Shown in pieces: positions 55,707 through 64,000 of a DNA stretch of 64,000 bases. Below the pieces are notes generated by a model that was not told where the DNA came from, did no database searches, and saw nothing but the letters and a program-made list of their open reading frames with translations. How positions within the stretch are numbered: position 1 is the stretch's first letter; every line of letters begins with the position of its first letter. Source of the DNA: Bacteroidia bacterium (GTDB taxonomy: Bacteria; Bacteroidota; Bacteroidia; UKL13-3); the NCBI GenBank assembly GCA_025454875.1, contig JALONP010000008.1, forward strand, positions 128,000 to 191,999, given 5' to 3'. The position numbers and the translations under genes are program-made.

Positions 55707-56687
55707 CTAACCTACTTGTTCTAAAAATTCTTTTAGCGAAGCAATATTTGGAACATTCAACGAATCTACTTTTCGCAAATCGGCTACATACAATGAAAGC
55801 CAATCCAAAATATAGATAATCTCGTATACTGATTGAATGGTAAATGTAGGAGCAGTAAGTTCAACAATTTTGTGGTTCTCTACTGCAAGCAATCCATTTA
55901 AAAATTCGAAACGCGCAGTTACACGTTCGTTTTGGTTTGCGTGAATAAAGAAGAATACGGTATCAAGCGTTCCATAATACGATTCGATTACATTGTGGTT
56001 CATTTCAGGAACTACATGCTGGAAACATTCATGCTTGGCATTTTCTTGAATTTGTTGGGCAAAACGAATCCCAACTGATTCCATTGGCCCATCAGATAAC
56101 ACTACAAATTTGAGTTTGGCTTTGGCTTTGATTCTTTCAAAAAGTTGTTGAGCTGTTTCTTCAAACGTACTAGTTGATTCGAAATGGCCCACCAATTGCT
56201 GCAACTCATCTTGTTTAGAGTCTCCGAAAAGCTCGGCCAAAATTTGTATTAAAAAAGTGAGCGAAAAACCCAATGCCATACGCGGCTGGAAACCACTCTC
56301 TATTTGTAAAAAATAATCATTGTGTTGCGTAGCTAATTCTTTTAACTGACCACCAGTAGATAGTGTAAGCAACTTGGCTCCACGCGATTTTACTTCATGG
56401 TACATGGTAATGGTTTCTTCGGTATTACCAGAATACGAAGCAAGAATTACAAGTGACTTATCATTAACAAATGCAGGTAAACCGTAATCTGCAATACACT
56501 CAATAGGAATGGTTGCTGAAGACGCAAACAAACTCTTTACAATCCGGCCACCAATACCACTGCCACCTAAACCGCCAATAACAATATTTTGAAATTGGCT
56601 TGAATTTAACCCATGGGCTTTATAGTTGTTAAGCGCATACTGGATTTGGTAACTAAACTTGTGCAGAGCATCGTGTTGTGGATTCAT
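55707..56687 (-). CDS. Bifunctional phosphoglucose/phosphomannose isomerase
   Basis: A 326-residue SIS-domain protein. The first SIS domain carries GGLGGSGIGGRIVKSLF and ASYSGNTEETITMY, the family hallmarks, and the second has PMESVGIRFAQQIQENAKHE. Enzymes of this type interconvert glucose-6-P, fructose-6-P and mannose-6-P and feed sugar-nucleotide synthesis. It fits the context: rfbA, rfbB and galE follow upstream. It lies 72 bases after rfbA. Confidence 0.87.
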   Translation of the reverse strand: MNPQHDALHKFSYQIQYALNNYKAHGLNSSQFQNIVIGGLGGSGIGGRIVKSLFASSATIPIECIADYGLPAFVNDKSLVILASYSGNTEETITMYHEVKSRGAKLLTLSTGGQLKELATQHNDYFLQIESGFQPRMALGFSLTFLIQILAELFGDSKQDELQQLVGHFESTSTFEETAQQLFERIKAKAKLKFVVLSDGPMESVGIRFAQQIQENAKHECFQHVVPEMNHNVIESYYGTLDTVFFFIHANQNERVTARFEFLNGLLAVENHKIVELTAPTFTIQSVYEIIYILDWLSLYVADLRKVDSLNVPNIASLKEFLEQVG

Positions 56688-56759
56688 ATAGGTAAGTGTA
56701 TTTAGTACATTTAGTAATTATCTTTCAAAGATGTGGAATAAAAACTGAATTCAAAACCA

Positions 56760-57620
56760 TTATTTCACCAATTGAAGCAAGTATTTACCATAACCACTTT
56801 TTACAAGTTTTTGGGCTTCTTCAACCAGCTTTTCCTTTCCAATCCATCCATTTTTATAGGCTATCTCCTCAATACATCCTACCTTTAATCCTTGGCGTTC
56901 TTCAATTACTTGTACAAATTGTCCGGCTTGCATTAAAGATGCGAATGTACCCGTATCAAGCCAAGCAGTTCCACGCTGCAGCACACCAACCTTTAATTTA
57001 CCACGCTCAAGGTATACCCGATTCACATCCGTTATTTCCAATTCTCCACGTGGAGAAGGTTTAATATTTTTAGCAATTTCAACTACTTCATTATCATAAA
57101 AATACAATCCCGGCACTGCATAATTGGATTTAGGCTGAGTTGGTTTCTCCTCAATACTCAGGGCTTTCATATTGGCATCAAACTCTACAACACCATAACG
57201 CTCAGGATCCGTAACATGGTAGGCAAATACAACACCACCATCGGGATTATTGTTATCTCGTAACAATTGACTTAAACCTGCACTAAAGAAAATATTATCG
57301 CCCAATACCAAGGCCACTTTATCTTTTCCGATAAATTTTTCGCCAATGATAAAGGCTTGTGCTAGACCGTCAGGACTAGGCTGTTCGGCATATTCAAATT
57401 TACAGCCAATTTGGCTTCCATCACCAAGCAACTTTTTAAATCCAGGTAAGTCATGTGGAGTTGAAATAATCAAAATCTCATTAATGCCAGCTAACATCAA
57501 AACAGAAAGCGGATAATAAATCATCGGCTTGTCATATACGGGCATTAATTGCTTACTTACGGCTAATGTAAGTGGATGTAAGCGCGTTCCACTTCCTCCT
57601 GCTAAAATGATTCCTTTCAT
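56760..57620 (-). CDS. rfbA: Glucose-1-phosphate thymidylyltransferase
   Basis: Makes dTDP-glucose from glucose-1-P and dTTP. It is 286 residues, usual length. Nucleotide-binding motif [38 protein letters not shown] and the C-terminal [13 protein letters not shown] are all present. It is coupled to rfbB with a six-base gap. Confidence 0.94.
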   Translation of the reverse strand: MKGIILAGGSGTRLHPLTLAVSKQLMPVYDKPMIYYPLSVLMLAGINEILIISTPHDLPGFKKLLGDGSQIGCKFEYAEQPSPDGLAQAFIIGEKFIGKDKVALVLGDNIFFSAGLSQLLRDNNNPDGGVVFAYHVTDPERYGVVEFDANMKALSIEEKPTQPKSNYAVPGLYFYDNEVVEIAKNIKPSPRGELEITDVNRVYLERGKLKVGVLQRGTAWLDTGTFASLMQAGQFVQVIEERQGLKVGCIEEIAYKNGWIGKEKLVEEAQKLVKSGYGKYLLQLVK

Positions 57621-57626
57621 AATCGG

Positions 57627-58685
57627 TTAGCGGTTAATATACATTTGATCATAGTACTTCTGATAATCGCCACTTGTCACCTCATCCATCCATTGTTGGT
57701 TATTCATATACCAATCAATTGTTTTTTCAATTCCTTCTTCAAATTGAAGTGATGGTTCCCAACCTAATTCCTTCATAATCTTATTGGCATCAATAGCATA
57801 GCGTAAGTCATGGCCTGCCCTGTCGGTTACATATGTAATTAATTTTTCCGATTCGCCTTCTGCCCTACCTAACCGCTTATCCATTGCTTTGCAAATCACT
57901 TTGATTAAATCAATATTGGTCCACTCGTTAAAGCCTCCAATATTGTAAGTTTCACCTATTTTACCTTTGTGAAATACATCATCAATGGCTCTGGCATGGT
58001 CTACTACGTACAACCAATCACGCACGTTTTCGCCTTTACCATACACAGGCAATGGTTTATTGTTTCGAATATTATTGATAAACAATGGCACCAACTTTTC
58101 TGGAAATTGATTTGGGCCATAGTTATTGGAACAGTTACTCAACACAACCCTAATTTTATACGTATTGTGATAGGCTCTTACAAAATGATCGCTTGATGCT
58201 TTACTGGCACTATATGGACTTTGAGGATCATAGGGAGTAGTTTCTAAAAAGAAACCTCCATCATGCAAACTACCATAAACTTCGTCTGTTGAAACATGGT
58301 AAAACAATTTATCATCCATTTTTTCCTTCCAACTGCTTTTGGCAGCATTGAGTAAATTAACGGTACCAACAACATTGGTCATTACAAAATCAAGCGGGTT
58401 TGTAATACTTCTGTCTACATGACTCTCGGCAGCTAAGTGAATTACATCGGTAAATCCATGTTTTTCAAACAACGAATTGATTTGAGCCGCGTCAACCAAA
58501 TCAGCTTTGATAAATGTATAGTTGGGTGCACTTTCAATATCAGTGATGTTCTTCAAATTGCCAGCATAGGTTAGCTTGTCTAAATTGTAGATATGGTAAT
58601 CCGGATATTTATTTACAAATAAACGCACTACATGCGATCCAATAAATCCGGCTCCACCGGTTATGAGTATTTTCTTTTTAACCAT
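57627..58685 (-). CDS. rfbB: dTDP-glucose 4,6-dehydratase
   Basis: Extended SDR that converts dTDP-glucose to dTDP-4-keto-6-deoxyglucose. It is 352 residues. NAD motif TGGAGFIGSHV, STDEVYG with the family active-site region, YSASKASSDHFVRA (catalytic Tyr-Lys) and NCSNNYGPNQFPEKL are present. rfbC and rfbD, needed to complete dTDP-rhamnose, do not follow, so the product could serve another deoxysugar or the remaining genes lie elsewhere. Confidence 0.94.
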   Translation of the reverse strand: MVKKKILITGGAGFIGSHVVRLFVNKYPDYHIYNLDKLTYAGNLKNITDIESAPNYTFIKADLVDAAQINSLFEKHGFTDVIHLAAESHVDRSITNPLDFVMTNVVGTVNLLNAAKSSWKEKMDDKLFYHVSTDEVYGSLHDGGFFLETTPYDPQSPYSASKASSDHFVRAYHNTYKIRVVLSNCSNNYGPNQFPEKLVPLFINNIRNNKPLPVYGKGENVRDWLYVVDHARAIDDVFHKGKIGETYNIGGFNEWTNIDLIKVICKAMDKRLGRAEGESEKLITYVTDRAGHDLRYAIDANKIMKELGWEPSLQFEEGIEKTIDWYMNNQQWMDEVTSGDYQKYYDQMYINR

Positions 58686-58871
58686 TGTTACTATTGTTAA
58701 ACGAAACTTAGTAATATAAAGTGCAAATAAAGTAAAAAGTCGTGGTAATTTTTAGGATTAACGTCCTTGGTCACGGTCTTGAGAAGAGCATCTGGGCATT
58801 CTTATTGGAGCGTGCTTCTCCCTTATTTCACAATAAATTTGAAGGTTCAAGTTTGATAAAATCAATATTTG

Positions 58872-59900
58872 TTAATCCATAAATGGGGAGGTAGCCAGAT
58901 ACTGCTCCCACTTCCATGCAGTTTCTAGTGCATTTTCGAGGGTACGTTCTGCTTTCCAACCCAATTCTTGCTCCGCCTTTTGGCAAGATGCATATATCTG
59001 CACCACATCGCCTGCTCTGCGCGGGCCAATTTTATAATTTAAAATAGTACCTGTAACGTTTTCAAATGCCGTCACTACCTCCAACACGGTATTACCTTGG
59101 CCGGTACCAATATTGAATACTGAAAAGTTTTCATTGGAAGTATGTAAATAGTCGATTGCCTTTACATGTGCATTAGCCAAATCCATAACATGAATATAAT
59201 CACGAATGCAACTCCCATCGCGTGTTGGATAATCGTTGCCAAATACCGTCAGTTCCTTCCGTTTGCCAATAGCGGTTTGGGTAATAAAAGGCACCAAATT
59301 ATTGGGAATCCCCAATGGGAGTTCGCCTATCAATGCTGTATCATGGGCTCCTATTGGATTAAAATAACGAAGTGAAACCACATTGAATCCTTCAGCTTTG
59401 CTTGCATCAAGCAATAACTCTTCTCCAATTTTTTTTGTATTACCATATGGAGAGTTTGCTTTTACTACAGGCGCATTTTCTGTTATGGGTAGTAACGTTG
59501 CATCTACTTCCCCATAAACTGTGCAACTTGATGAGAACACAATTTTTTTTAAAGAAGCAGCTTTCATTGCTTGGAGTAAATAAACGGTGCCTGCAATATT
59601 GTTTTCATAATAAGCCAGAGGCGATTGCACCGATTCGCCAACTGCTTTGTAAGCAGCAAAGTGAATAACAGCCTCTATACCAGGATACCTTTTAAATACG
59701 GTATCTAAATCCGTCTTATTGCGAACATCTCCTTCAACAAAATCAACTCTTTTCCCTGTTATCTTTTCAATATTGTTAAGTACTTGCCTATTAGAGTTTA
59801 CAAAATTATCCAATACCACAACTTCATAACCTGACGTTTGCAAATCAACCACCGTATGAGAGCCAATAAATCCCGCGCCTCCTGTTACAAGTACTTTCAT
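58872..59900 (-). CDS. galE: UDP-glucose 4-epimerase
   Basis: Interconverts UDP-glucose and UDP-galactose. It is 342 residues. GGAGFIGSHTVVDL at the N-terminus, FSSSCTVYG, catalytic SPYGNTKK (Tyr-x-x-x-Lys) and RYFNPIGAH match GalE closely. It is 44 bases after purM on the same strand and separated from rfbB by 186 bases. Confidence 0.92.
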   Translation of the reverse strand: MKVLVTGGAGFIGSHTVVDLQTSGYEVVVLDNFVNSNRQVLNNIEKITGKRVDFVEGDVRNKTDLDTVFKRYPGIEAVIHFAAYKAVGESVQSPLAYYENNIAGTVYLLQAMKAASLKKIVFSSSCTVYGEVDATLLPITENAPVVKANSPYGNTKKIGEELLLDASKAEGFNVVSLRYFNPIGAHDTALIGELPLGIPNNLVPFITQTAIGKRKELTVFGNDYPTRDGSCIRDYIHVMDLANAHVKAIDYLHTSNENFSVFNIGTGQGNTVLEVVTAFENVTGTILNYKIGPRRAGDVVQIYASCQKAEQELGWKAERTLENALETAWKWEQYLATSPFMD

Positions 59901-59944
59901 AGTTTAAGTAATGAATAATTATCGTATCAATCTATTTCTAATAT

Positions 59945-61111
59945 TTAATGATAAACAAAAAAACCATGCTCGCTTTTTACAACCACTTCTTTTTGCTCGG
60001 CTGTTTCAACATGGCCAATTACTTGCGCATCAATATTGAATTCGTTAGCAATGGCTATGAGTGAATCCGCTGTTTTTTCGTCAGTATAAAACTCTAACAA
60101 ACTTCCCATATTAAATACCTTGTACATTTCTTCCCAAGTACTGTTGCTTTGTTGTTGTATCATTTTAAATAAAGGCGGAGTTGGAAAAAGGTTGTCTTTT
60201 ACAATACGTAATCCATTTGTATAATGAAGCACTTTTGTATGAGCTCCTCCAGTGCAATGAATCATTCCATGTATTTGCTGGAAATACTCTTCTAGTATAG
60301 GCTTAATTAAAGGTGAAAAAGTGCGGGTGGGAGACAAAATCATTTTACCAACATTAAGCGGATGACCTTCTACTTTATCAGTTAATTGAAGACTTCCAGT
60401 ATACACCAATTCTGCAGGAACAAGAGGGTCATAACTTTCTGTTCTGCTTTTGTAAACTGCACCTAATACATCATGCCGAGCCATTGTGAGGCCATTACTT
60501 CCCATACCAGCATTGTATTCTGTTTCATAACTCGCTTGTCCGTAGCTAGCAAATCCAACCACCACATCACCATGTTTAATATTTTGATTGTTAATAATGC
60601 TGTTTCGTTTGGCTCGTGCAGTAACTGTTGAATCAACGATGATGGTACGCACCAAATCACCAACATCTGCTGTTTCGCCACCAGTGCTTTGAATATTGAT
60701 ACCGTGTCCTTTTAGCATTGTAATGAATTCTTCAGTACCTTCAATAATGGTGCGAATAACTTCCCCCGGAATTAAGTTCTTGTTGCGACCAATAGTAGAT
60801 GAAATCAAGATATCTTGGTAAACACCCGCTGCGAGTAAATCGTTTGTATTCATAACAATTGCATCTTGTGCAATTCCCTTCCACACATTTAAATCACCCG
60901 TTTCCTTCCAATAGAGGTAAGCCAAACTGCTTTTTGTTCCAGCCCCATCCGCATGCATCAAATTGCAGTAGTTTGGATCATTGCCTAAAACGTCAGGTAT
61001 GATTTTGCAAAACGCTTGTGGAAACAAGCCCTTGTCAATGTTTTGAATAGCCGCATGAACATCTTCTTTTTGAGAAGACACCCCTCGTTTCATGTATTTA
61101 TCTGCAGTCAT
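59945..61111 (-). CDS. purM: Phosphoribosylformylglycinamidine cyclo-ligase (AIR synthase)
   Basis: Fifth step of purine biosynthesis, ATP-dependent ring closure of FGAM to AIR. It has 388 residues, about 40 more than the E. coli enzyme, which I believe is common in Bacteroidota. Motifs: MHADGAGTKSSLAY, the ATP site region DAIVMNTNDLLAAG, STGGETADVGDLV and CTGGAHTKVLHY. A second ATG (61093) at MKRGVSS is an alternative. It has its own strong promoter just upstream (61135-61164). Confidence 0.92.
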   Translation of the reverse strand: MTADKYMKRGVSSQKEDVHAAIQNIDKGLFPQAFCKIIPDVLGNDPNYCNLMHADGAGTKSSLAYLYWKETGDLNVWKGIAQDAIVMNTNDLLAAGVYQDILISSTIGRNKNLIPGEVIRTIIEGTEEFITMLKGHGINIQSTGGETADVGDLVRTIIVDSTVTARAKRNSIINNQNIKHGDVVVGFASYGQASYETEYNAGMGSNGLTMARHDVLGAVYKSRTESYDPLVPAELVYTGSLQLTDKVEGHPLNVGKMILSPTRTFSPLIKPILEEYFQQIHGMIHCTGGAHTKVLHYTNGLRIVKDNLFPTPPLFKMIQQQSNSTWEEMYKVFNMGSLLEFYTDEKTADSLIAIANEFNIDAQVIGHVETAEQKEVVVKSEHGFFVYH

Positions 61112-61134
61112 TAATCGAAAATGCTAAGGTAGGA

Positions 61135-61164
61135 CAAAGGTAATATTTGATACTTGGCGGCAAA
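61135..61164 (-). promoter_or_regulatory. Bacteroidota promoter of purM
   Basis: On the minus strand TTTG (61164-61161), 18 bases, then TACCTTTG (61142-61135), a perfect -7 box. The start codon lies 23 bases downstream at 61111. Confidence 0.65.
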
Positions 61165-61178
61165 GCTCTATTTTATGT

Positions 61179-63137
61179 CTAGCGTCTTTTCCCTTTAAAA
61201 TCAGTGCTAAGCACCCTGATTGTTGTTCTTCTATTTTCTTGGTGCTGTTCTTCGGTACACTCAACACCATCAACGCAGTCGTTAACCAATTTGGTTTCTC
61301 CGTAACCTACTGCAACCAACCTATTTTTATCAATTCCATTTCTTACCAAATAATCCACGGCACTTTGTGCCCTTCGTTGCGAAAGTTTTAAGTTATAATC
61401 TTCAGGAGCCCTACTATCGGTATGCGATCCAAGTTCGATTGTAATGCTTGGATTTGCATTCAAAATCAGAACCAAGGAGTCGAGCACTTTAGCCGCATCT
61501 GGCCTAATATCTGCCTTGTCGAGGTCGTAATAAATGCCCTGTAAGGTAAATTCATAATCTTCTACAGGAATTGGTTCAATGGTTAGAATAATTTCAATAG
61601 TCGTATCTGCGGTTAAACCTACTGTATTGATTTGAATAGGAATGCTCCGAAAATACTTATCCTTTACAGCTGTAATACTTAACGAATCCTGCAAGGGCAA
61701 CTCCGCAGTAAATACACCTGAATCATTCGTTTGAATTGCGTACAGAGGTTTAGTCGAATTAACAACATTAATTGTTGCCGAAGGCATAAAAGCGCCTGTT
61801 TCCTTTTCAATAACTTTTCCTTTAACCAAGCAGATAAATGGTTTAATAGATATGCCATACAAATCATCATCTCCTTTGCCACCTTGCCTATTTGAGCTGA
61901 TATAGCCAACAAAACCCGTACTGTTACGCACAATCGAGTCTGCAATAAAAGTTATCCCGAAATCATCTCCACCACTGTTAATTGGGTATAACAAGTTGAT
62001 TGCCCTTTTAAATGTTCCTGATGAATCAGTTGTCTTATACAAATCCAATCCCCCCATACCTGGCCACCCTTTGGATGCATAATACAATTGGCCATCCAAA
62101 TGGATATATGGAAACATATCGTCCTCTGCTGTATTCACATTGGGCCCAAGGTTAACTGGCTTTCCCCAAGTATCGTTGAGTGGATTATAGTCTATAAAAT
62201 AAATATCTTTTTCACCCATACCTCCTGGCATATCACTTGCAAAAAACAGTCGCTTGCCGTCAGCCCGCATGCTTGGGTGTCCAACTGAAAATGAGTCAGA
62301 TGAGAATGGTAGCTCTTGCCCTTTACTCCATTTTCCATTTTGCCAATACGAAACATATAATTTACAATTAACTCCCTTACCATCTACTCCATTGCATTGA
62401 GTATAATACATGGTGTTTCCAGTAGCGTCTACGCAGCCCACTCCTTCATTGTATGGGGTGTTCACTTCTCCGGTAGTATTGGCCGGTTTATCCCAATTAC
62501 CATTGTTAAATGAACTCGAAAAAAAATCAGAACATTTTTGCCCTGTCCATTCAAACACCACATTGCCTGTTGCCTCTTTACGTGATGACGACCATAACAA
62601 TTGCTGCTGAAAGGCAAAAGGCGCATAATCGGAAAACTCTGTATTTAGAAAGGTCATATTGGTCAACTCAAATTTTTGCGGATGTGCCTTCCATTGCTGA
62701 GCCAACTTACATGCCTCCATTTCTCTTGTAGCTTCAATGCTACCCGGAACCTCAAACAAATAATCATAAAACTGCCTATTTGCATCTTCATATCGTTCAA
62801 AATTTTTAAGTAAGAGCCCATATGAAAAAAGTATCCTTGGATCAGGATATTTGGTGTTAACCAACTTTTCGTACCACTCAAATGCCTGTTTAAAATTATT
62901 GGCTTTACGATAACTTTCTGCAATCATGAAAAGCATTTCGTTCTGCAATTCTTCATCGCGAATTTTGTTGTATAATTTTTGAAATTGCGAGGCTGCTGTA
63001 TTGTATTTCTTTGATTGATACGACTGTCTAGCTTTGGCTATTTCTTGTTGCAATTGTATGGTTTGGGGTTGCTGTGCAAATACATTGAGTACCGCTAAAC
63101 AGGCAAAAAGAATAACTGCGAATCGGAGTAGTTGCAT
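61179..63137 (-). CDS. PorE-like OmpA-family protein: TPR, beta-propeller, CarboxypepD_reg-like, OmpA C-terminus
   Basis: A 652-residue envelope protein from ATG 63137 (a start at 63206 would add 23 residues before the signal). The signal peptide is LLRFAVILFACLAVLNVFAQ. Then TPR-like helices (about 30-150, KYNTAASQFQKLYNKI and KQAFEWYEKLVN), WD40-like PD40 propeller repeats (about 190-430: GHPSMRADGKRLFFASDMPG, DDMFPYIHLDGQLYYASKG), a CarboxypepD_reg-like domain (about 460-540) and a C-terminal OmpA peptidoglycan-binding domain (GSHTDSRAPEDYNLKLSQRR). This four-domain order is that of PorE of the type IX secretion system and its paralogues. A convincing lipobox is absent, so it may be a paralogue rather than PorE itself. 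The nearby T9SS cargo genes make the link suggestive. Confidence 0.85.
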   Translation of the reverse strand: MQLLRFAVILFACLAVLNVFAQQPQTIQLQQEIAKARQSYQSKKYNTAASQFQKLYNKIRDEELQNEMLFMIAESYRKANNFKQAFEWYEKLVNTKYPDPRILFSYGLLLKNFERYEDANRQFYDYLFEVPGSIEATREMEACKLAQQWKAHPQKFELTNMTFLNTEFSDYAPFAFQQQLLWSSSRKEATGNVVFEWTGQKCSDFFSSSFNNGNWDKPANTTGEVNTPYNEGVGCVDATGNTMYYTQCNGVDGKGVNCKLYVSYWQNGKWSKGQELPFSSDSFSVGHPSMRADGKRLFFASDMPGGMGEKDIYFIDYNPLNDTWGKPVNLGPNVNTAEDDMFPYIHLDGQLYYASKGWPGMGGLDLYKTTDSSGTFKRAINLLYPINSGGDDFGITFIADSIVRNSTGFVGYISSNRQGGKGDDDLYGISIKPFICLVKGKVIEKETGAFMPSATINVVNSTKPLYAIQTNDSGVFTAELPLQDSLSITAVKDKYFRSIPIQINTVGLTADTTIEIILTIEPIPVEDYEFTLQGIYYDLDKADIRPDAAKVLDSLVLILNANPSITIELGSHTDSRAPEDYNLKLSQRRAQSAVDYLVRNGIDKNRLVAVGYGETKLVNDCVDGVECTEEQHQENRRTTIRVLSTDFKGKRR

Positions 63138-63202
63138 AGGCAATAATAACCAATAATCGTTGGTTTTAGTATTCAAATGAGTTGGAGCTATTTCATTTTT
63201 AT

Positions 63203-63240
63203 GCAAAAAAAAGGCTGCAAGTTTTTGCAGCCTTTTTACG
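63203..63240 (-). terminator. Rho-independent terminator after the 63253 gene
   Basis: AAAAAGGCTGCAA (63208-63220) and TTGCAGCCTTTTT (63225-63237) pair around a GTTT loop. On the minus strand the plus-strand A-run (63203-63212) becomes the U-tract. It ends the transcript of the T9SS cargo gene just upstream. Confidence 0.85.
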
Positions 63241-63252
63241 TATGAACTTTAT

Positions 63253-64000
63253 TTACTCTTTTACAACTTTCTGAGTGGCTTCTTTGCCTTCTTTGTCTCT
63301 AAGTACTACCATATAAATTCCATTTTGTAACTGGCCTAAATCTATAGTTGTTTGAGTTGAATCTGTTGGATTTGCTTGTAGAACAATGCGCCCAAGCACA
63401 TCCAAAACCGTATAGGTTTCAATTCCAATATTGGTATTGGCCGTTATTGTAACCCTATCTTTTGTTGGATTCGGGAACAACCTAAACTTACCATTCTCTC
63501 CAAATTCATTAAGTGAGGTAAATTCAACCACCCTTACAAATCTTGTTTCTTCAATCGAACGATTGCCAGAAGGATCTGTAACCCTGAGCGTAATAATTTG
63601 TAAACCTGGTCTGCTTGGGTCAAACTTGCTATAATCAATTCTAAGATATCCAGGTTTTTTGAGCGTATCCTCCAAATAATAGTTATCTGTGATTCGCACA
63701 TTATTCAAATCCTCGGTGTATGGCGTGAAACGGATATGCTCAATTGGGTTTGGTCCAAGGATGCTGATTTGTGGTGCAATGCGGTCAACTACCCTTACCA
63801 ATCGAGTTACTGAACTTTGGTTACCTGCCCCATCTGTGGCTGTATAAGTTATTGGGTACTCGCCCAACTCTCCCGTTAACACCGAGCCACTCGTGGTTAC
63901 AATCACACTCGGATAATAATTATCACTCGCATCTACCCATGGATCATTCAGCGGGGTATTCACATCCACCACCAATGGATTCTCACCCCTTAATCGTATC
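63253..64000 (-). CDS. T9SS cargo protein with bacterial Ig-like (DUF5011-type) repeats, C-terminal part
   Basis: The gene continues beyond the right edge; 249 codons are visible and the frame is open to 64000 (first visible residues IRLRGENPLVVDVN). Two Ig-like repeats of the DUF5011/HYR style occur: NTPLNDPWVDASDNYYPS followed by GEYPITYTATDGAGNQSS, then a second with PSRPGLQIITLRVTDPSGNRS. The C-terminus is a T9SS type A tail: FRLFPNPTKDRVTI, DVLGRIVLQ, QNGIYMVVLRDKEGK to the KVVKE end. It is a secreted or surface protein of unknown function. The PorE-like gene follows on the same strand, after a terminator. Confidence 0.82.
   Translation of the reverse strand, partial: IRLRGENPLVVDVNTPLNDPWVDASDNYYPSVIVTTSGSVLTGELGEYPITYTATDGAGNQSSVTRLVRVVDRIAPQISILGPNPIEHIRFTPYTEDLNNVRITDNYYLEDTLKKPGYLRIDYSKFDPSRPGLQIITLRVTDPSGNRSIEETRFVRVVEFTSLNEFGENGKFRLFPNPTKDRVTITANTNIGIETYTVLDVLGRIVLQANPTDSTQTTIDLGQLQNGIYMVVLRDKEGKEATQKVVKE

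Noticed and set aside
58742..58861. Terminator downstream of galE
   Set aside because: GAGAAG and CTTCTC can pair over about 40 bases, but the stem is only six pairs with a bulge and has no U-tract.

Overview
The window looks like a chromosomal segment of a Bacteroidota bacterium (class Bacteroidia; Chitinophagales- or Sphingobacteriales-like is a guess). The evidence is moderately AT-rich DNA, several very large secreted proteins ending in type IX secretion (T9SS) C-terminal domains, Bacteroidota-type promoters (TTTG-N18/19-TAnnTTTG), a short starch synthase next to a DUF4270 lipoprotein and glmS, and purH followed by mreBCD-mrdA-rodA. No rRNA, tRNA, phage, IS or CRISPR locus was seen.

Layout. 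1-7.5 kb, minus strand: start of a TonB-receptor-like protein, an AlkB-type alkane monooxygenase, a lipoprotein, histidine ammonia-lyase, an unusually long histidyl-tRNA synthetase, a toxin-antitoxin pair with a frameshifted toxin, and a class C beta-lactamase-family serine hydrolase. 7.6-15 kb, plus strand: purH, then the rod-shape operon mreB-mreC-mreD-mrdA-rodA, whose last four genes overlap. 15.1-40.9 kb, plus strand: three consecutive giant secreted proteins (2961, about 3040 and 2420 residues). They are built from parallel beta-helix blocks joined by a recurring connector domain and end in T9SS tails; each is followed by a strong terminator, and the middle one is split by a one-base frameshift. 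41-53 kb: DEAD-box helicase, an outer-membrane protein, orphan lutB with panC (minus), then a frameshifted starch synthase, DUF4270 lipoprotein, DAHP synthase and glmS (plus), a structured repeat region, thiN, a gamma-carbonic anhydrase and a pterin dehydratase. 53-64 kb: a VCBS/FG-GAP T9SS cargo, a minus-strand nucleotide-sugar cluster (PHP phosphatase, phosphoglucose/phosphomannose isomerase, rfbA, rfbB, galE), purM, a PorE-like TPR/propeller/OmpA protein, and the C-terminal part of another T9SS cargo.

How it fits together. Most genes are housekeeping: purines (purH, purM), cell-wall elongation (mre/mrd), amino sugars (glmS), aromatics (DAHP synthase) and vitamins (panC, thiN). The accessory content is cell-surface biology: five T9SS cargo proteins, a PorE-like periplasmic protein and a sugar-nucleotide block that could feed surface polysaccharide. 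The most distinctive part is the tandem family of giant beta-helix surface proteins, 25.7 kb or about 40% of the window. Three genes (parE-like toxin, giant protein B, starch synthase) carry frameshifts, so either real decay or uncorrected indels in the assembly should be considered.
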